Part shown: positions 1 through 9,122 of the stretch, in pieces | Numbering within the stretch: position 1 is the stretch's first letter | How the letters are laid out: every line of letters begins with the position of its first letter | Origin: Paenibacillus mellifer | GTDB lineage: Bacteria > Bacillota > Bacilli > Paenibacillales > Paenibacillaceae | Direction of reading: 5' to 3' | NCBI RefSeq assembly: GCF_023195895.1 | Contig: NZ_JALPRK010000002.1 | Span: 62,001 to 126,000, forward strand | Length of the DNA: 64,000 nt | The notes under the pieces: model-generated | Told to the model about the DNA's origin: nothing | Databases searched by the model: none | Seen by the model: the letters and a program-made list of their open reading frames with translations, nothing else | Position numbers and translations under genes: made by a program

Positions 1-1
1 C

Positions 2-832
2 GTCCAATTTGAAATCAAGTCCGTCAACCACCGGTACGCCGAGGTCGTTCTGCGGATGCCGCGGGAATGGACGTGCTATGAAGACGGACTGAGGCGTCTG
101 GTTCAGCGCCATATCAAACGGGGACGCATTGATGTATACATCAGTAAAGAACGCGATGAATCCGGCACCTTACCTTATGTGTTAAACCGGCCGGTCGTCG
201 AAGCGTACCTGAAGGCTGCCGGGGAGCTCGCCACGCACTATGGTGTCGATGCGAAGATTAGCGCTAAGGATTTGTTGTCCTTGCCGGATGCCTTAACGGC
301 GCCTGCGGAGGTAACGCCGACCGGCAGTGCCGAGCCTGACTGGGAACAAGTGTTAACCGATGGCTTGGAGGAAGCGCTCATTGGGCTTCTGGGTATGCGG
401 GAACGGGAAGGGAAACATCTGGCCGCCGATTTAGAGCAGCGACTGCAGCGTCTGGAGGCGATTCACGGTGAGTTAGTCCGATTGGCTCCGGAGGTCGTGA
501 GTGAATACCGGAGCCGTCTGAAAGTGCGGCTTGCCGAACTGCTGGATGGGAACTATGACGAACAGCGATTTGCAATGGAAGTGGCCGTGTTTGCTGATCG
601 GTCTAACATTGACGAGGAGTTGATTCGCCTGAAGAGCCACTTCGAGCAGTGCCACAGCCTGCTTCAAGCTTATGAACCGGTTGGCCGGAAGCTGGATTTT
701 CTAATACAGGAAATGAACCGGGAAACCAATACGATCGGATCTAAAGCCAATCATTTGGCTCTAGTCAACCTGGTCGTCGAGATGAAGGCGGAATTGGAGA
801 AGATCCGCGAGCAGGCGGCAAATCTCGAATAA
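2..832 (+). CDS. yicC: YicC family endoribonuclease-like protein (5' partial)
   Basis: The reading frame is open from base 2 and the first residues (VQFEIKSVNHRY) are internal family sequence, so the true start lies before the window; the ATG at 56 is internal. YicC proteins have an N-terminal YicC_N domain and a C-terminal DUF1732 domain; here the C-terminal part ends with the usual RETNTIGSKA stretch and a charged helix. E. coli YicC is reported to be an endoribonuclease; the role in Firmicutes is not settled. It is the first gene of the conserved remA-gmk-rpoZ neighbourhood, which supports the call. Confidence 0.9.
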   Translation, partial: VQFEIKSVNHRYAEVVLRMPREWTCYEDGLRRLVQRHIKRGRIDVYISKERDESGTLPYVLNRPVVEAYLKAAGELATHYGVDAKISAKDLLSLPDALTAPAEVTPTGSAEPDWEQVLTDGLEEALIGLLGMREREGKHLAADLEQRLQRLEAIHGELVRLAPEVVSEYRSRLKVRLAELLDGNYDEQRFAMEVAVFADRSNIDEELIRLKSHFEQCHSLLQAYEPVGRKLDFLIQEMNRETNTIGSKANHLALVNLVVEMKAELEKIREQAANLE

Positions 833-885
833 GCCATCCCATCGGCATCGGGTGAGTCAAGCAAATTAGGGGGAACTACCTGAAT

Positions 886-1146
886 ATGGCAATCAAACTT
901 ATTAACATCGGCTTCGGAAATATCGTATCGGCCAACCGGATTATTTCGATCGTCAGCCCTGAATCCGCGCCGATCAAGCGGATCATTCAGGAGGCGAGGG
1001 ATCGCCATATGCTGATCGACGCTACATACGGGCGACGGACGCGTGCCGTGATTATCACGGACAGCGATCATGTGATATTGTCGGCGGTGCAGCCGGAGAC
1101 CGTCGCTCACCGTTTGTCCACCAAAGATGAAGACAGCGACGAATAA
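886..1146 (+). CDS. remA: RemA family extracellular matrix regulator (DUF370)
   Basis: An 86-residue protein beginning [12 protein letters not shown] with the family-typical [12 protein letters not shown] and GRRTRAVI stretches. RemA of B. subtilis is a DNA-binding activator of biofilm matrix and osmoprotection operons and forms rings. An AGGGGG ribosome binding site lies about 10 bases before the ATG. It sits between yicC and gmk exactly as in Bacillus. Whether it acts on the polysaccharide cluster at 25.9-33.7 kb is an open and testable idea. Confidence 0.93.
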   Translation: MAIKLINIGFGNIVSANRIISIVSPESAPIKRIIQEARDRHMLIDATYGRRTRAVIITDSDHVILSAVQPETVAHRLSTKDEDSDE

Positions 1147-1159
1147 AATGGAGAGAGAT

Positions 1160-1738
1160 ATGTCTAAAGGGTTACTTATCGTATTGTCCGGGCCGTCTGG
1201 CGTTGGCAAAGGCACGGTGTGCACCGAGCTACGCAAACGGATGCCGGAGCTGGTTTATTCCGTTTCAGCCACCACGCGGCAACCTCGGCTGGGGGAAGAA
1301 AACGGCATTAACTATTTTTTCAAGAGCCGGGAACAGTTTTTGGGAATGATCGAAAATGACCAACTCTTGGAGTATGCGGAATACGTCGGCAATTATTACG
1401 GAACTCCCCGCGATTTCGTGGAGGAGACGCTGGCGGGCGGGAAGGATATCATTTTGGAAATCGAGGTTCAGGGGGCGCTCAAGGTTAAGGAGAAATTCCC
1501 CGAAGGCGTGTTCGTGTTCCTGCTTCCTCCTTCACTTGATGAGCTGAAGGGCCGGATTCAAGGTCGGGGCACGGAGAATCAGGCCACGATTGATCACCGT
1601 ATGAGTGTGGCGGCCTACGAGATCGGATTGATGGAGAATTATGATTACGCCGTTGTGAATGACGAGATCGATTTGGCTTGCCAAAGAATACAATCCATTA
1701 TCATCGCCGAACATTGTAAAATTAGAAAGTCGTGCTAA
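1160..1738 (+). CDS. gmk: guanylate kinase
   Basis: Phosphorylates GMP to GDP with ATP. The P-loop GPSGVGKGT is at the N-terminus, followed by the GMP-binding TTRQPRLGE region and [13 protein letters not shown], all as in bacterial Gmk. Three in-frame ATGs exist (1127, 1148, 1160); 1160 is chosen because it is preceded by a GGAGAGAG site and leaves the usual short N-terminus ([14 protein letters not shown]), while 1127 would overlap remA. The length of 192 residues is slightly short of the usual 200-205, with an abbreviated C-terminal tail. Confidence 0.95.
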   Translation: MSKGLLIVLSGPSGVGKGTVCTELRKRMPELVYSVSATTRQPRLGEENGINYFFKSREQFLGMIENDQLLEYAEYVGNYYGTPRDFVEETLAGGKDIILEIEVQGALKVKEKFPEGVFVFLLPPSLDELKGRIQGRGTENQATIDHRMSVAAYEIGLMENYDYAVVNDEIDLACQRIQSIIIAEHCKIRKSC

Positions 1739-1789
1739 AGTCCAACGTTCATAGGGTGATGAGTCTAAATAAGAAGAGGTGTTTTGAAC

Positions 1790-2014
1790 ATGCTGTATCC
1801 ATCGATTGACAAAATGCTCGGAATAGTCGGAAGCAAATACTCTTTAGTTGTTGCCGCCTCCCGGCGTGCCAGACAGCTGCGCGAAGGGGACAAAAGCGAA
1901 CTGAAGCAGCCAAGATCGCATAAACAAGTGGGCATCGCCCTCGAAGAGATCTACGGCGACTACATCAAGCTGAAACCTCAAATCGGAGAGATCGTTGAGA
2001 ATACCAAAGACTAG
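1790..2014 (+). CDS. rpoZ: DNA-directed RNA polymerase subunit omega
   Basis: A 74-residue protein starting MLYPSIDKMLGIVGSKYSLV with the omega signature of a conserved SKYSLV segment, RRARQL and the SHKQVGIALEEIY helix. Omega helps RNA polymerase assembly and stability. ATG 1790 has AAGAGGTG eight bases upstream; the TTG at 1784 is too close to that site. The gene follows gmk as in other Firmicutes and is followed by a terminator. Confidence 0.94.
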   Translation: MLYPSIDKMLGIVGSKYSLVVAASRRARQLREGDKSELKQPRSHKQVGIALEEIYGDYIKLKPQIGEIVENTKD

Positions 2015-2059
2015 ATAACGTATAGCCATATACGAAAGGCCTCCGGGCTTCTTTTTACG

Positions 2060-2084
2060 ACAACCGCGAGGTTGTTATTTTTTT
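2060..2084 (+). terminator. rho-independent terminator after rpoZ
   Basis: A 6-bp stem (ACAACC / GGTTGT) with a GCGA loop is followed by a run of about nine mostly T bases. It separates the gmk-rpoZ group from coaBC, so coaBC may be read partly by read-through. Confidence 0.7.
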
Positions 2085-2109
2085 CGTTTGGGGAAAGCGA
2101 GGGGTAGCG

Positions 2110-3330
2110 ATGTTAACCGGCAAAAAGGTTCTATTAGGCGTGACTGGCGGCATTGCCGCGTTCAAAGCGGCGTCCTTATGCAGCAAGCTGGTGAAGGAAG
2201 GTGCGGAGGTTCGCGTAATCATGACCGATTCTGCGACCAAATTCATCACAGAGCTGACGATGCAGGCGTTATCGAAAAATTTCGTATACACCGACACCTT
2301 TGACGAGAAGCATGCCGAATCGATCGCGCACATCAATTTAGCCGATTGGGCGGATCTGGTGTTGGTGGCGCCGGCAACGGCGAATATCATTGGAAAAATG
2401 GCGGCAGGGATCGCTGACGATATGCTATCGACTACGCTGCTTGCGACCCAGGCGCCGATTATGCTTGCGCCGGCAATGAACGTGCACATGTATGAGCACC
2501 CGGCGGTCACCCGTAATTTGTCGGAGCTGGCCGCACGAGGCGTCTTGATGATCGAACCCGGGGAGGGCCTATTGGCGTGTGGGTATACCGGGAAAGGGCG
2601 AATGGAGGAACCGGAGTCGATCGTCCAGGTCGTTAACGACTATTTTGCCCGGGAGGACCGTATTTCGCAAAAGCCTTTGAGCGGCAAAAAAATGGTTGTC
2701 ACCGCGGGCGGCACTGTGGAACGCATTGACCCGGTCCGCTATATCACCAACGATTCCTCGGGAAAAATGGGCTTCGCCATCGCTAAAGCGGCGCAGCGCC
2801 TCGGCGCGGACGTCGTGCTGATTGCGGGGCATACCCAGGTGGAGCCGCCGGTCGGCATCCCGGTCACCCGCGTGCTCTCGGCACAGGACATGTATGAGGC
2901 GGTGCAGGCGGTATGGTCGGATACGGATATTCTGGTCAAGGCGGCGGCCGTAGCGGATTATCGGCCGAAGGAAGCCGCCGTGCAAAAAATCAAAAAAAGC
3001 GATGATTCCCTCGTGTTGGAGCTGGTGAAAAACATCGACATCCTAGAAACGCTGGGCAAGCAGAAGACGATGCAGTTCCTGATCGGCTTTGCGGCTGAAA
3101 CGGAGAACGTGGAGCAGCATGCCATGGATAAGCTGAAACGCAAAAATTGCGATCTTCTGGTCGCAAACGATGTTACCGCGTTGGGAGCGGGGTTCGGATC
3201 CGAAACCAACATCGTGAATATTTATGATGCGTCCGGCTTAGTTCGGTCCGTGCCGAAGATGGCCAAGGATGAAGTCGCGCTCCAAATCCTGGAGCTGGTT
3301 GGCGAACGGTTGGCGGGAACAGACCGATGA
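2110..3330 (+). CDS. coaBC: bifunctional phosphopantothenoylcysteine decarboxylase / phosphopantothenate-cysteine ligase
   Basis: Makes 4'-phosphopantetheine for coenzyme A from phosphopantothenate and cysteine. The N-terminal flavoprotein half (about residues 1-180) has GVTGGIAAFKAASL, the catalytic-His segment SIAHINLADWAD, and PAMNVHMYEHPA with the ACGYTGKGRM lid. The C-terminal CoaB half starts at KKMVVTAGGTVERIDPVR and has NDSSGKMG. The length of 406 is normal. The stop overlaps the priA start (ATGA), implying translational coupling. Confidence 0.96.
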   Translation: MLTGKKVLLGVTGGIAAFKAASLCSKLVKEGAEVRVIMTDSATKFITELTMQALSKNFVYTDTFDEKHAESIAHINLADWADLVLVAPATANIIGKMAAGIADDMLSTTLLATQAPIMLAPAMNVHMYEHPAVTRNLSELAARGVLMIEPGEGLLACGYTGKGRMEEPESIVQVVNDYFAREDRISQKPLSGKKMVVTAGGTVERIDPVRYITNDSSGKMGFAIAKAAQRLGADVVLIAGHTQVEPPVGIPVTRVLSAQDMYEAVQAVWSDTDILVKAAAVADYRPKEAAVQKIKKSDDSLVLELVKNIDILETLGKQKTMQFLIGFAAETENVEQHAMDKLKRKNCDLLVANDVTALGAGFGSETNIVNIYDASGLVRSVPKMAKDEVALQILELVGERLAGTDR

Positions 3331-5882
3331 ACTACCGCATGGCAAAAGTGATCGTCGATGTGCCGAGCCGGGAAACCGACCGGCCTTTTGACTATTTAAT
3401 CCCTGAATCGATGGCCGGCTGGATCGAGGTGGGCAGCCGGGTTGGCGTTCCGTTCGGGCGTCGTACGGTTCAGGGTTTTGTCGTTTCCCTGCATGAGCAA
3501 CCGGAGATGGACCGGTCGCGGATGAAGGCGATTCAGGAGCTGCTTGACATGACGCCGCCGCTGCCGCCGGATTTGGTAGAATTGGCGGAGTGGATGAGTC
3601 GCAAGTACGCCTGCAGCTTGATTTCAGCGCTGCAGGCGATGATTCCGGCGGCACTAAAGGGCAAGGCTGAGCGATATATCCGCGTGACGGACGCGGACGG
3701 CGAGGGTTTGTCCGAAGAGGGATCGACGGATGCTTCAGACAGCCTGTATCCGTTGCCTCGTCTGGTTACGCCGGAAGAAGAGGAGATCCTGGCCTTTGTC
3801 CGGGCCTCCGACACCGTAACGATGACTCAATTAGGCGCGAGATATCCAGAAGCCGCCAGCTTGATTAAAGATATGCTGGCCCGGGGTGTGCTGACGGAAA
3901 GCCAAGCGATTAAGGACAAGGTGCGCAAGAAGACGGTCAAAACCGTAGCGGCCGCGGTTAGCGGTCAGGCTGCGCAGGAAGCGCTGGCTTCTTTTGGACC
4001 GCAAGCTCGCAGGCAAAAGGAAGTGCTGGAATTTCTGCTGGAGTTGAGCCTGCCGTTGTCCCTACAAGAGGTGTTGTCGACGCTGCAGGTGACGGCCGGA
4101 ACGGTCAAGAAGCTGGTGGAAAAAGGATTTGCTGTCATTGAGGATGTTGAGGTATTTCGCGATCCGTACCAGGGCCGGCGCTTTCAACGCAGCGAACCGC
4201 TGACGCGAACGCCGGAGCAAGAGCAGGTCTACCACCGTCTGACGGAATCGCTGGACGCGGAACGACATGAAGTGTTCCTGCTGCATGGCGTCACGGGCAG
4301 CGGCAAAACCGAGGTGTATTTGCAGACCATCGAGTGCTGCATCGCATCGGGCCGGCAGGCGATCGTGCTGGTGCCGGAAATTTCGCTGACCCCGCAGATG
4401 GTCGAACGATTTAAGGGGCGCTTCGGCGCGAAGGTGGCGGTGATGCACAGCCGTTTGTCCACCGGCGAACGCTACGACGAATGGCGCAAAATTCGCGAGG
4501 GTCGCGTAGAAGTGGCGATCGGCGCACGATCGGCGATCTTTGCCCCGTTCAACCGCCTGGGGTTGATCGTGATGGACGAAGAGCATGAGACCTCCTATAA
4601 ACAAGAGGAGACGCCGAAATATCATGCCCGCGATGTAGCTGTTATGCGAGCTCGTCAGCATGGGGCAGCCGTAATTCTCGGTTCGGCCACACCGTCGTTG
4701 GAGAGTTATCACGCGGCGCGTTCGGGTGGCGGCGATTACGGGGAGTTTGCGCCTGTATTGCTGGAGATGAAGCAACGTCCTTCCGGCAGTCAGTTGCCCG
4801 GCGTTCAAATCGTCGACATGCGGGAGGAACTGAAGGAAGGGAACCGCTCAATGTTTAGCCGCGCGTTGCATCAAGGGATTGCCGCCCGGCTGGAGCGAGG
4901 TGAGCAAACCGTGCTGCTGCTTAACCGACGCGGATATTCGACATTTGTGATGTGTCGGACCTGTGGTTATGTGGCTGGTTGCCCGGATTGCGATATTTCG
5001 TTGACTTATCATCAAAAGTCGAACAATCTGCGTTGTCATTATTGCGGTTATGCGGAAGTTGCGCCGTCAGTTTGCCCGGAATGCGGCAGCGAGCATATCC
5101 GGTACTTCGGAACCGGGACGCAGCGAGTCGAAGGGGAATTGGCCAAGCTGTTCCCAGGAATCCGCGTCATTCGGATGGACGTAGACACCACCAGCGAAAA
5201 AGGGGCTCATGAGAAGCTGCTGCAAGCGTTTCGTGAAAAGAAAGGCGATGTGCTGTTAGGTACGCAGATGGTGGCGAAGGGGCTGGATTTCCCCGACGTA
5301 ACTCTGGTTGGCGTCATCGCCGCGGATACGGCGCTTAACTTTCCGGATTTCCGTTCGGCGGAGAAGACGTTCCAGCTCTTAACGCAGGTTGCCGGCCGTG
5401 CAGGACGGCACCAGCTCCCTGGGGAAGTATTCATTCAATCTTATATGCCGGAGCATTATTCGATCGTTCACGCCAGCGGTCACGATTATTTGTCGTTCGT
5501 CCGCGAGGAGTTGAAAACGCGCAAGACACTCCATTATCCGCCCTACAGCCGATTAATTCTCGTCACGTTGTCGCATGAGAAGCTGCCGCTCCTGCTGCGG
5601 ATGGCGGAGAATTTTGCCGGTGACCTGCGGGTCAAAGCTCAACGCCAAGGGTGGTTTGGCAGCTTGGATCGGTTTGCGCCGGCGGCTCTGGACATTCTGG
5701 GCCCGGTGGCCTCGCCGATTCCACGCATCAAGAACCGCTACCGGTTCCAATGCATGGTGAAATACCGCGGCGAGCTCGATGCGGTGGGCCTGGTCCGGGA
5801 GACGGCGGCGGCGACACTGGACCAACTGCGCGATGCGATGCTTCAGATCAGCATTGACGTAGATCCGCAAATGTTGATGTAA
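3327..5882 (+). CDS. priA: primosomal replication protein N' (PriA helicase)
   Basis: Restarts stalled replication forks by recognising branched DNA and loading the replicative helicase. The N-terminal 3'-DNA-binding domain (VDVPSRETDRPFDY) is followed by Walker A GVTGSGKTEVY, the DEEH box, a zinc-binding insert with paired cysteines (CRTCGYVAGCPDCD; CHYCGYAEVAPSVCPECG) and helicase motif VI (QVAGRAGR). The length of 851 residues is within the Gram-positive range. ATG 3327 overlaps the coaBC stop; ATG 3339 (MAKVIVDVPS) is an alternative start. Confidence 0.96.
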   Translation: MNYRMAKVIVDVPSRETDRPFDYLIPESMAGWIEVGSRVGVPFGRRTVQGFVVSLHEQPEMDRSRMKAIQELLDMTPPLPPDLVELAEWMSRKYACSLISALQAMIPAALKGKAERYIRVTDADGEGLSEEGSTDASDSLYPLPRLVTPEEEEILAFVRASDTVTMTQLGARYPEAASLIKDMLARGVLTESQAIKDKVRKKTVKTVAAAVSGQAAQEALASFGPQARRQKEVLEFLLELSLPLSLQEVLSTLQVTAGTVKKLVEKGFAVIEDVEVFRDPYQGRRFQRSEPLTRTPEQEQVYHRLTESLDAERHEVFLLHGVTGSGKTEVYLQTIECCIASGRQAIVLVPEISLTPQMVERFKGRFGAKVAVMHSRLSTGERYDEWRKIREGRVEVAIGARSAIFAPFNRLGLIVMDEEHETSYKQEETPKYHARDVAVMRARQHGAAVILGSATPSLESYHAARSGGGDYGEFAPVLLEMKQRPSGSQLPGVQIVDMREELKEGNRSMFSRALHQGIAARLERGEQTVLLLNRRGYSTFVMCRTCGYVAGCPDCDISLTYHQKSNNLRCHYCGYAEVAPSVCPECGSEHIRYFGTGTQRVEGELAKLFPGIRVIRMDVDTTSEKGAHEKLLQAFREKKGDVLLGTQMVAKGLDFPDVTLVGVIAADTALNFPDFRSAEKTFQLLTQVAGRAGRHQLPGEVFIQSYMPEHYSIVHASGHDYLSFVREELKTRKTLHYPPYSRLILVTLSHEKLPLLLRMAENFAGDLRVKAQRQGWFGSLDRFAPAALDILGPVASPIPRIKNRYRFQCMVKYRGELDAVGLVRETAAATLDQLRDAMLQISIDVDPQMLM

Positions 5883-5992
5883 TGATCGCCGTTTGGAATG
5901 ATCCATTTTTTATCCGATGACATCGATTTGGGATAGAATAAGGAAAAAGCTATAGAATTTAGCAAAGTGAAGACAGGAAAGGGAGTGCCACC

Positions 5993-6475
5993 ATGGCGAT
6001 TCGGATTATCGTGAAGGAACCGGACGAAGTGCTGCACGAAGTAGCCAAGGAAGTCAAGAAAATTACACCCAACATTCAAAAACTGTTAACCGATATGGCA
6101 GATACAATGTACGACGCAGAGGGCGTTGGTCTGGCCGCGCCGCAAATCGGCATCCTCAAACGGGTGATCGTGGTGGATGTCGGGGATGAGCATGGACTGA
6201 TCGAATTGGTCAATCCGGAAATCGTATCCACAGAAGGCGAACAATTTGGGCCGGAGGGATGCCTCAGTATTCCGGGTTATCGCGGGGATGTCCGCCGGGC
6301 GATGATGGTCACGGTCAAAGGGCTGGACCGAAACGGCAAAGAAGTGACGTATACGGGCTCGGAACTGTTGGCACGGGCCTTTCAACATGAGATTGACCAC
6401 CTGAACGGTGTGCTGTATACGGATGTGGCGGAGAGAGTGTATGAAATTACCCCCGAAGGTGAAGAGAAGGAGTGA
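5993..6475 (+). CDS. def: peptide deformylase
   Basis: Removes the formyl group from nascent proteins. All three metal-site motifs are visible: GVGLAAPQIG, EGCLSIPG (metal Cys) and QHEIDHLNG (two metal His and the catalytic Glu). The length of 160 is typical for the short Def type. It lies directly before fmt, the enzyme that puts the formyl group on. Confidence 0.97.
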   Translation: MAIRIIVKEPDEVLHEVAKEVKKITPNIQKLLTDMADTMYDAEGVGLAAPQIGILKRVIVVDVGDEHGLIELVNPEIVSTEGEQFGPEGCLSIPGYRGDVRRAMMVTVKGLDRNGKEVTYTGSELLARAFQHEIDHLNGVLYTDVAERVYEITPEGEEKE

Positions 6476-6485
6476 ATACCGCCCG

Positions 6486-7445
6486 ATGAATATCGTATTT
6501 ATGGGGACGCCGGCGTTTGCAGTGCCTTCGCTTGAAGGGCTGCTGCGTGAAGGCTACAACATCGTTGGCGTCGTCACGCAGCCGGATCGGCCGCAAGGTC
6601 GCAAGAAGGTGTTGACGCCAACACCGGTGAAGGAAGCCGCGATGCGCCATAGGATTCCCGTGCTGCAACCCATGCGGATGCGCGCACCGGAGGCCGTAGC
6701 GGAGGTCGCTTCACTGCAGCCAGATTTAATCGTTACTGCGGCGTATGGCCAGATTTTGCCGAAAGGCGTGCTGGAGCTGCCGGAATACGGCTGCTTGAAC
6801 GTGCACGGATCGCTGCTGCCGAAATACCGCGGCGGGGCGCCAATTCAGCGGGCGATCATTAATGGCGAGAAAGAAACGGGCATTACCTTGATGTACATGG
6901 CCGAGGGACTCGATACCGGCGATATGATCGCTAAAGCGGTTGTGCCTATCGACGATGAGGATACGTCGGGCACATTGTTCGAGAAGCTGAGCGAAGCTGG
7001 GGCGCGGCTGCTGCTGGAGCAGCTGCCGCTGATCCTGGCGGGGACGGCGGCGCGCATTCCGCAGAACGATGCGGAATCAACCTACGCGTCGAATCTGTCG
7101 CGTGAGGACGAGCGCATCGATTGGAGCGAAACCTCGCGGCAAATTTATGATCGCGTGCGGGGGCTTGTGCCTTTCGCCGGTGGATTTACGACCTGGAACG
7201 GCGAGGTGTTTAAGGTCTGGGCGGTGGCCAAGCCAACGGAAGGCGAGGCAGCTGCAGGGGCGGAACCGCCGAAGACCGGACAAGCGCCGGGGACGGTGCT
7301 GGCGTTATCGCCGCAAGGGATTCATGTGAAAACCGGCGACGGCTCCGTATGGCTGACCCGAGTTCAGCCTGCCGGCAAGAAAGCGATGGAGGCCGGCGAG
7401 TTCATTCGCGGCGGTGTGATGAGTGTCGGGACGGTTCTGTCATGA
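6486..7445 (+). CDS. fmt: methionyl-tRNA formyltransferase
   Basis: Transfers a formyl group from 10-formyl-THF to Met-tRNAfMet. The start MNIVFMGTPAFAVPSLEG and the active-site segment HGSLLPKYRGGAPI are diagnostic. An in-frame extension back to 6408 lies inside def and is not used; ATG 6486 gives the normal 319 residues. The linker before the C-terminal domain holds an Ala/Glu/Pro-rich insert (TEGEAAAGAEPPKTGQAP). The stop overlaps the rsmB start. Confidence 0.96.
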   Translation: MNIVFMGTPAFAVPSLEGLLREGYNIVGVVTQPDRPQGRKKVLTPTPVKEAAMRHRIPVLQPMRMRAPEAVAEVASLQPDLIVTAAYGQILPKGVLELPEYGCLNVHGSLLPKYRGGAPIQRAIINGEKETGITLMYMAEGLDTGDMIAKAVVPIDDEDTSGTLFEKLSEAGARLLLEQLPLILAGTAARIPQNDAESTYASNLSREDERIDWSETSRQIYDRVRGLVPFAGGFTTWNGEVFKVWAVAKPTEGEAAAGAEPPKTGQAPGTVLALSPQGIHVKTGDGSVWLTRVQPAGKKAMEAGEFIRGGVMSVGTVLS

Positions 7446-8968
7446 GTCGCGTCGGCAATAACTCAGGCACGGGCACGGGCTCGGACAGCAAGGGGCCTGG
7501 CCAAGGCCGGGGAGCGATGAAACAAGTCGGCGGGGGCAGCCGGAGCCCAAGGCACCCATCCGGAACGCCGACCTCCCGTGGGGAGGGCCGGAGTTCGGGA
7601 GGTCCATCGGCCCGCAGTGTGGCGCTGCAGGTATTGACGGCCGTCGAACAGGAGGGCGCCTATAGCAATCTGCTGCTGAATGGGGCCTTGCAAAAGTCCG
7701 GGTTGACCGGACCGGACGCCGGACTCGCTACCGAGCTGGTCTACGGCACGATTCAGCGGTTGAATACGATCGATTATTATCTGGAGCCGTTTGTAACGAA
7801 GGGAATGGCGAAACTGGCGCCCTGGGTCCGTAATTTACTACGGCTTAGCTTCTACCAGCTGCATTACCTCGACCGGATTCCTCCGCATGCTGCTGTGAAT
7901 GAAGCGGTGAACCTGGCTAAGAAGAAGGGGCATCAAGGAATTTCGGGTATGGTAAACGGCGTCCTGCGCAGCGTACTGCGCAAGAAGGAAGAACTGCGTT
8001 TACCGGAGGACCTGAACCCTGTGCAGCGCATTGCGCTTGAGCATTCTCATCCGGAGTGGATGGTCGCGCTTTGGATCCGGCAATATGGCGAGGAGGCGGC
8101 CGAAGCGATTTGCCGCGCCAACAATAAGCCACCTTCAGTCAGCGTCCGGGTCAACCGGGTGAGAATGAGCCGAGACGGGATGCTGCGGCTGATGGAAGAG
8201 CAGGGTCTGCAGGCCTCGGCTTCACAGATCTCACCTGACGGTATCGTAGTACATAGCGGCGGCAATATGGCGCTGACCCCGTGGTATCGGGACGGGCTGA
8301 TCTCCGTACAGGACGAAAGCTCGATGTTGGTGGCCGAAGCGCTGGACCCGCAGCCGGGAATGACTGTGTTAGACTGCTGCGCGGCGCCCGGAGGCAAGAC
8401 CTGCCATATCGGCGAGATCATGGAAGGCCGCGGACAAGTGCTTGCGAACGACATCCATCCGCACAAGGCGAAGTTGATCGAAGACCATGCCAAGCGTTTG
8501 GGGCTGGATCATATCGACACATTATCCAGCGACGCGCTGCAATTGGTCGATCGGTTTGACGCGGGTTCCTTTGACCGAATTTTACTGGATGCCCCTTGCT
8601 CCGGGCTTGGCGTCATTCGCCGGAAACCGGATTTGAAATGGGCGAAGACCCCGGGGGATGTGGCGGGAATTGCCGGCGTTCAGCGGGCGTTGCTTGACTC
8701 GGTGAGCGGACTGTTGAAACCGGGCGGCTTGCTGGTTTACAGCACTTGCACGATCGAGCCGCGTGAAAATGCTGAAATGGTTACCTCCTTCCTGAGTCGC
8801 CATCCGGAATTTGAGCTGGCGACGGACGAACCGGCCGGCTGGAGCGGGCGGCAGCCTTTGGAATCCGCCGCAGGGCGTACGGAGGTCGGTCTGCAGATTT
8901 TGCCGCAGGACGCCCATTCGGACGGATTCTTTATCGCCCGGCTGCGCAAGAAGATAGAAGGGAATTGA
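7442..8968 (+). CDS. rsmB: 16S rRNA (cytosine-967-C5)-methyltransferase RsmB
   Basis: Methylates C967 of 16S rRNA. It has an N-terminal NusB-like RNA-binding domain (from about residue 58, SARSVALQVLTAVEQEGAYSN) and a C-terminal Rossmann methyltransferase with DCCAAPGGKT (SAM site), DAPCSGLG and YSTCTIEP (the two catalytic Cys). ATG 7442 overlaps the fmt stop (ATGA). Odd point: roughly the first 57 residues are a Gly/Ser/Arg-rich low-complexity extension that most RsmB proteins lack. If the true start is further downstream this segment would not be translated, but no ATG with a good ribosome site is evident in it. Confidence 0.94.
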   Translation: MSRVGNNSGTGTGSDSKGPGQGRGAMKQVGGGSRSPRHPSGTPTSRGEGRSSGGPSARSVALQVLTAVEQEGAYSNLLLNGALQKSGLTGPDAGLATELVYGTIQRLNTIDYYLEPFVTKGMAKLAPWVRNLLRLSFYQLHYLDRIPPHAAVNEAVNLAKKKGHQGISGMVNGVLRSVLRKKEELRLPEDLNPVQRIALEHSHPEWMVALWIRQYGEEAAEAICRANNKPPSVSVRVNRVRMSRDGMLRLMEEQGLQASASQISPDGIVVHSGGNMALTPWYRDGLISVQDESSMLVAEALDPQPGMTVLDCCAAPGGKTCHIGEIMEGRGQVLANDIHPHKAKLIEDHAKRLGLDHIDTLSSDALQLVDRFDAGSFDRILLDAPCSGLGVIRRKPDLKWAKTPGDVAGIAGVQRALLDSVSGLLKPGGLLVYSTCTIEPRENAEMVTSFLSRHPEFELATDEPAGWSGRQPLESAAGRTEVGLQILPQDAHSDGFFIARLRKKIEGN

Positions 8969-8978
8969 TGACAGGATA

Positions 8979-9017
8979 GGTCAAGCAGCCGCCATAACCG
9001 GCGGGCTTGGCCTTTTT
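8979..9017 (+). terminator. terminator after rsmB
   Basis: An 8-bp outer stem (GGTCAAGC / GCTTGGCC, one wobble pair) encloses an inner CCGCC/GGCGG pairing and is followed by TTTTT. It would end the coaBC-to-rsmB transcript; rlmN begins about 100 bases later. Confidence 0.75.
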
Positions 9018-9122
9018 GCGTGGCCCTGCTGCGGCTGATGACTTTAGTCGAAAGGCGATTTATGATAAAATGGGAAGAATGAGTGGGCAAATCTCGAAAT
9101 AAATATGGACAGGTGTGTGAAG

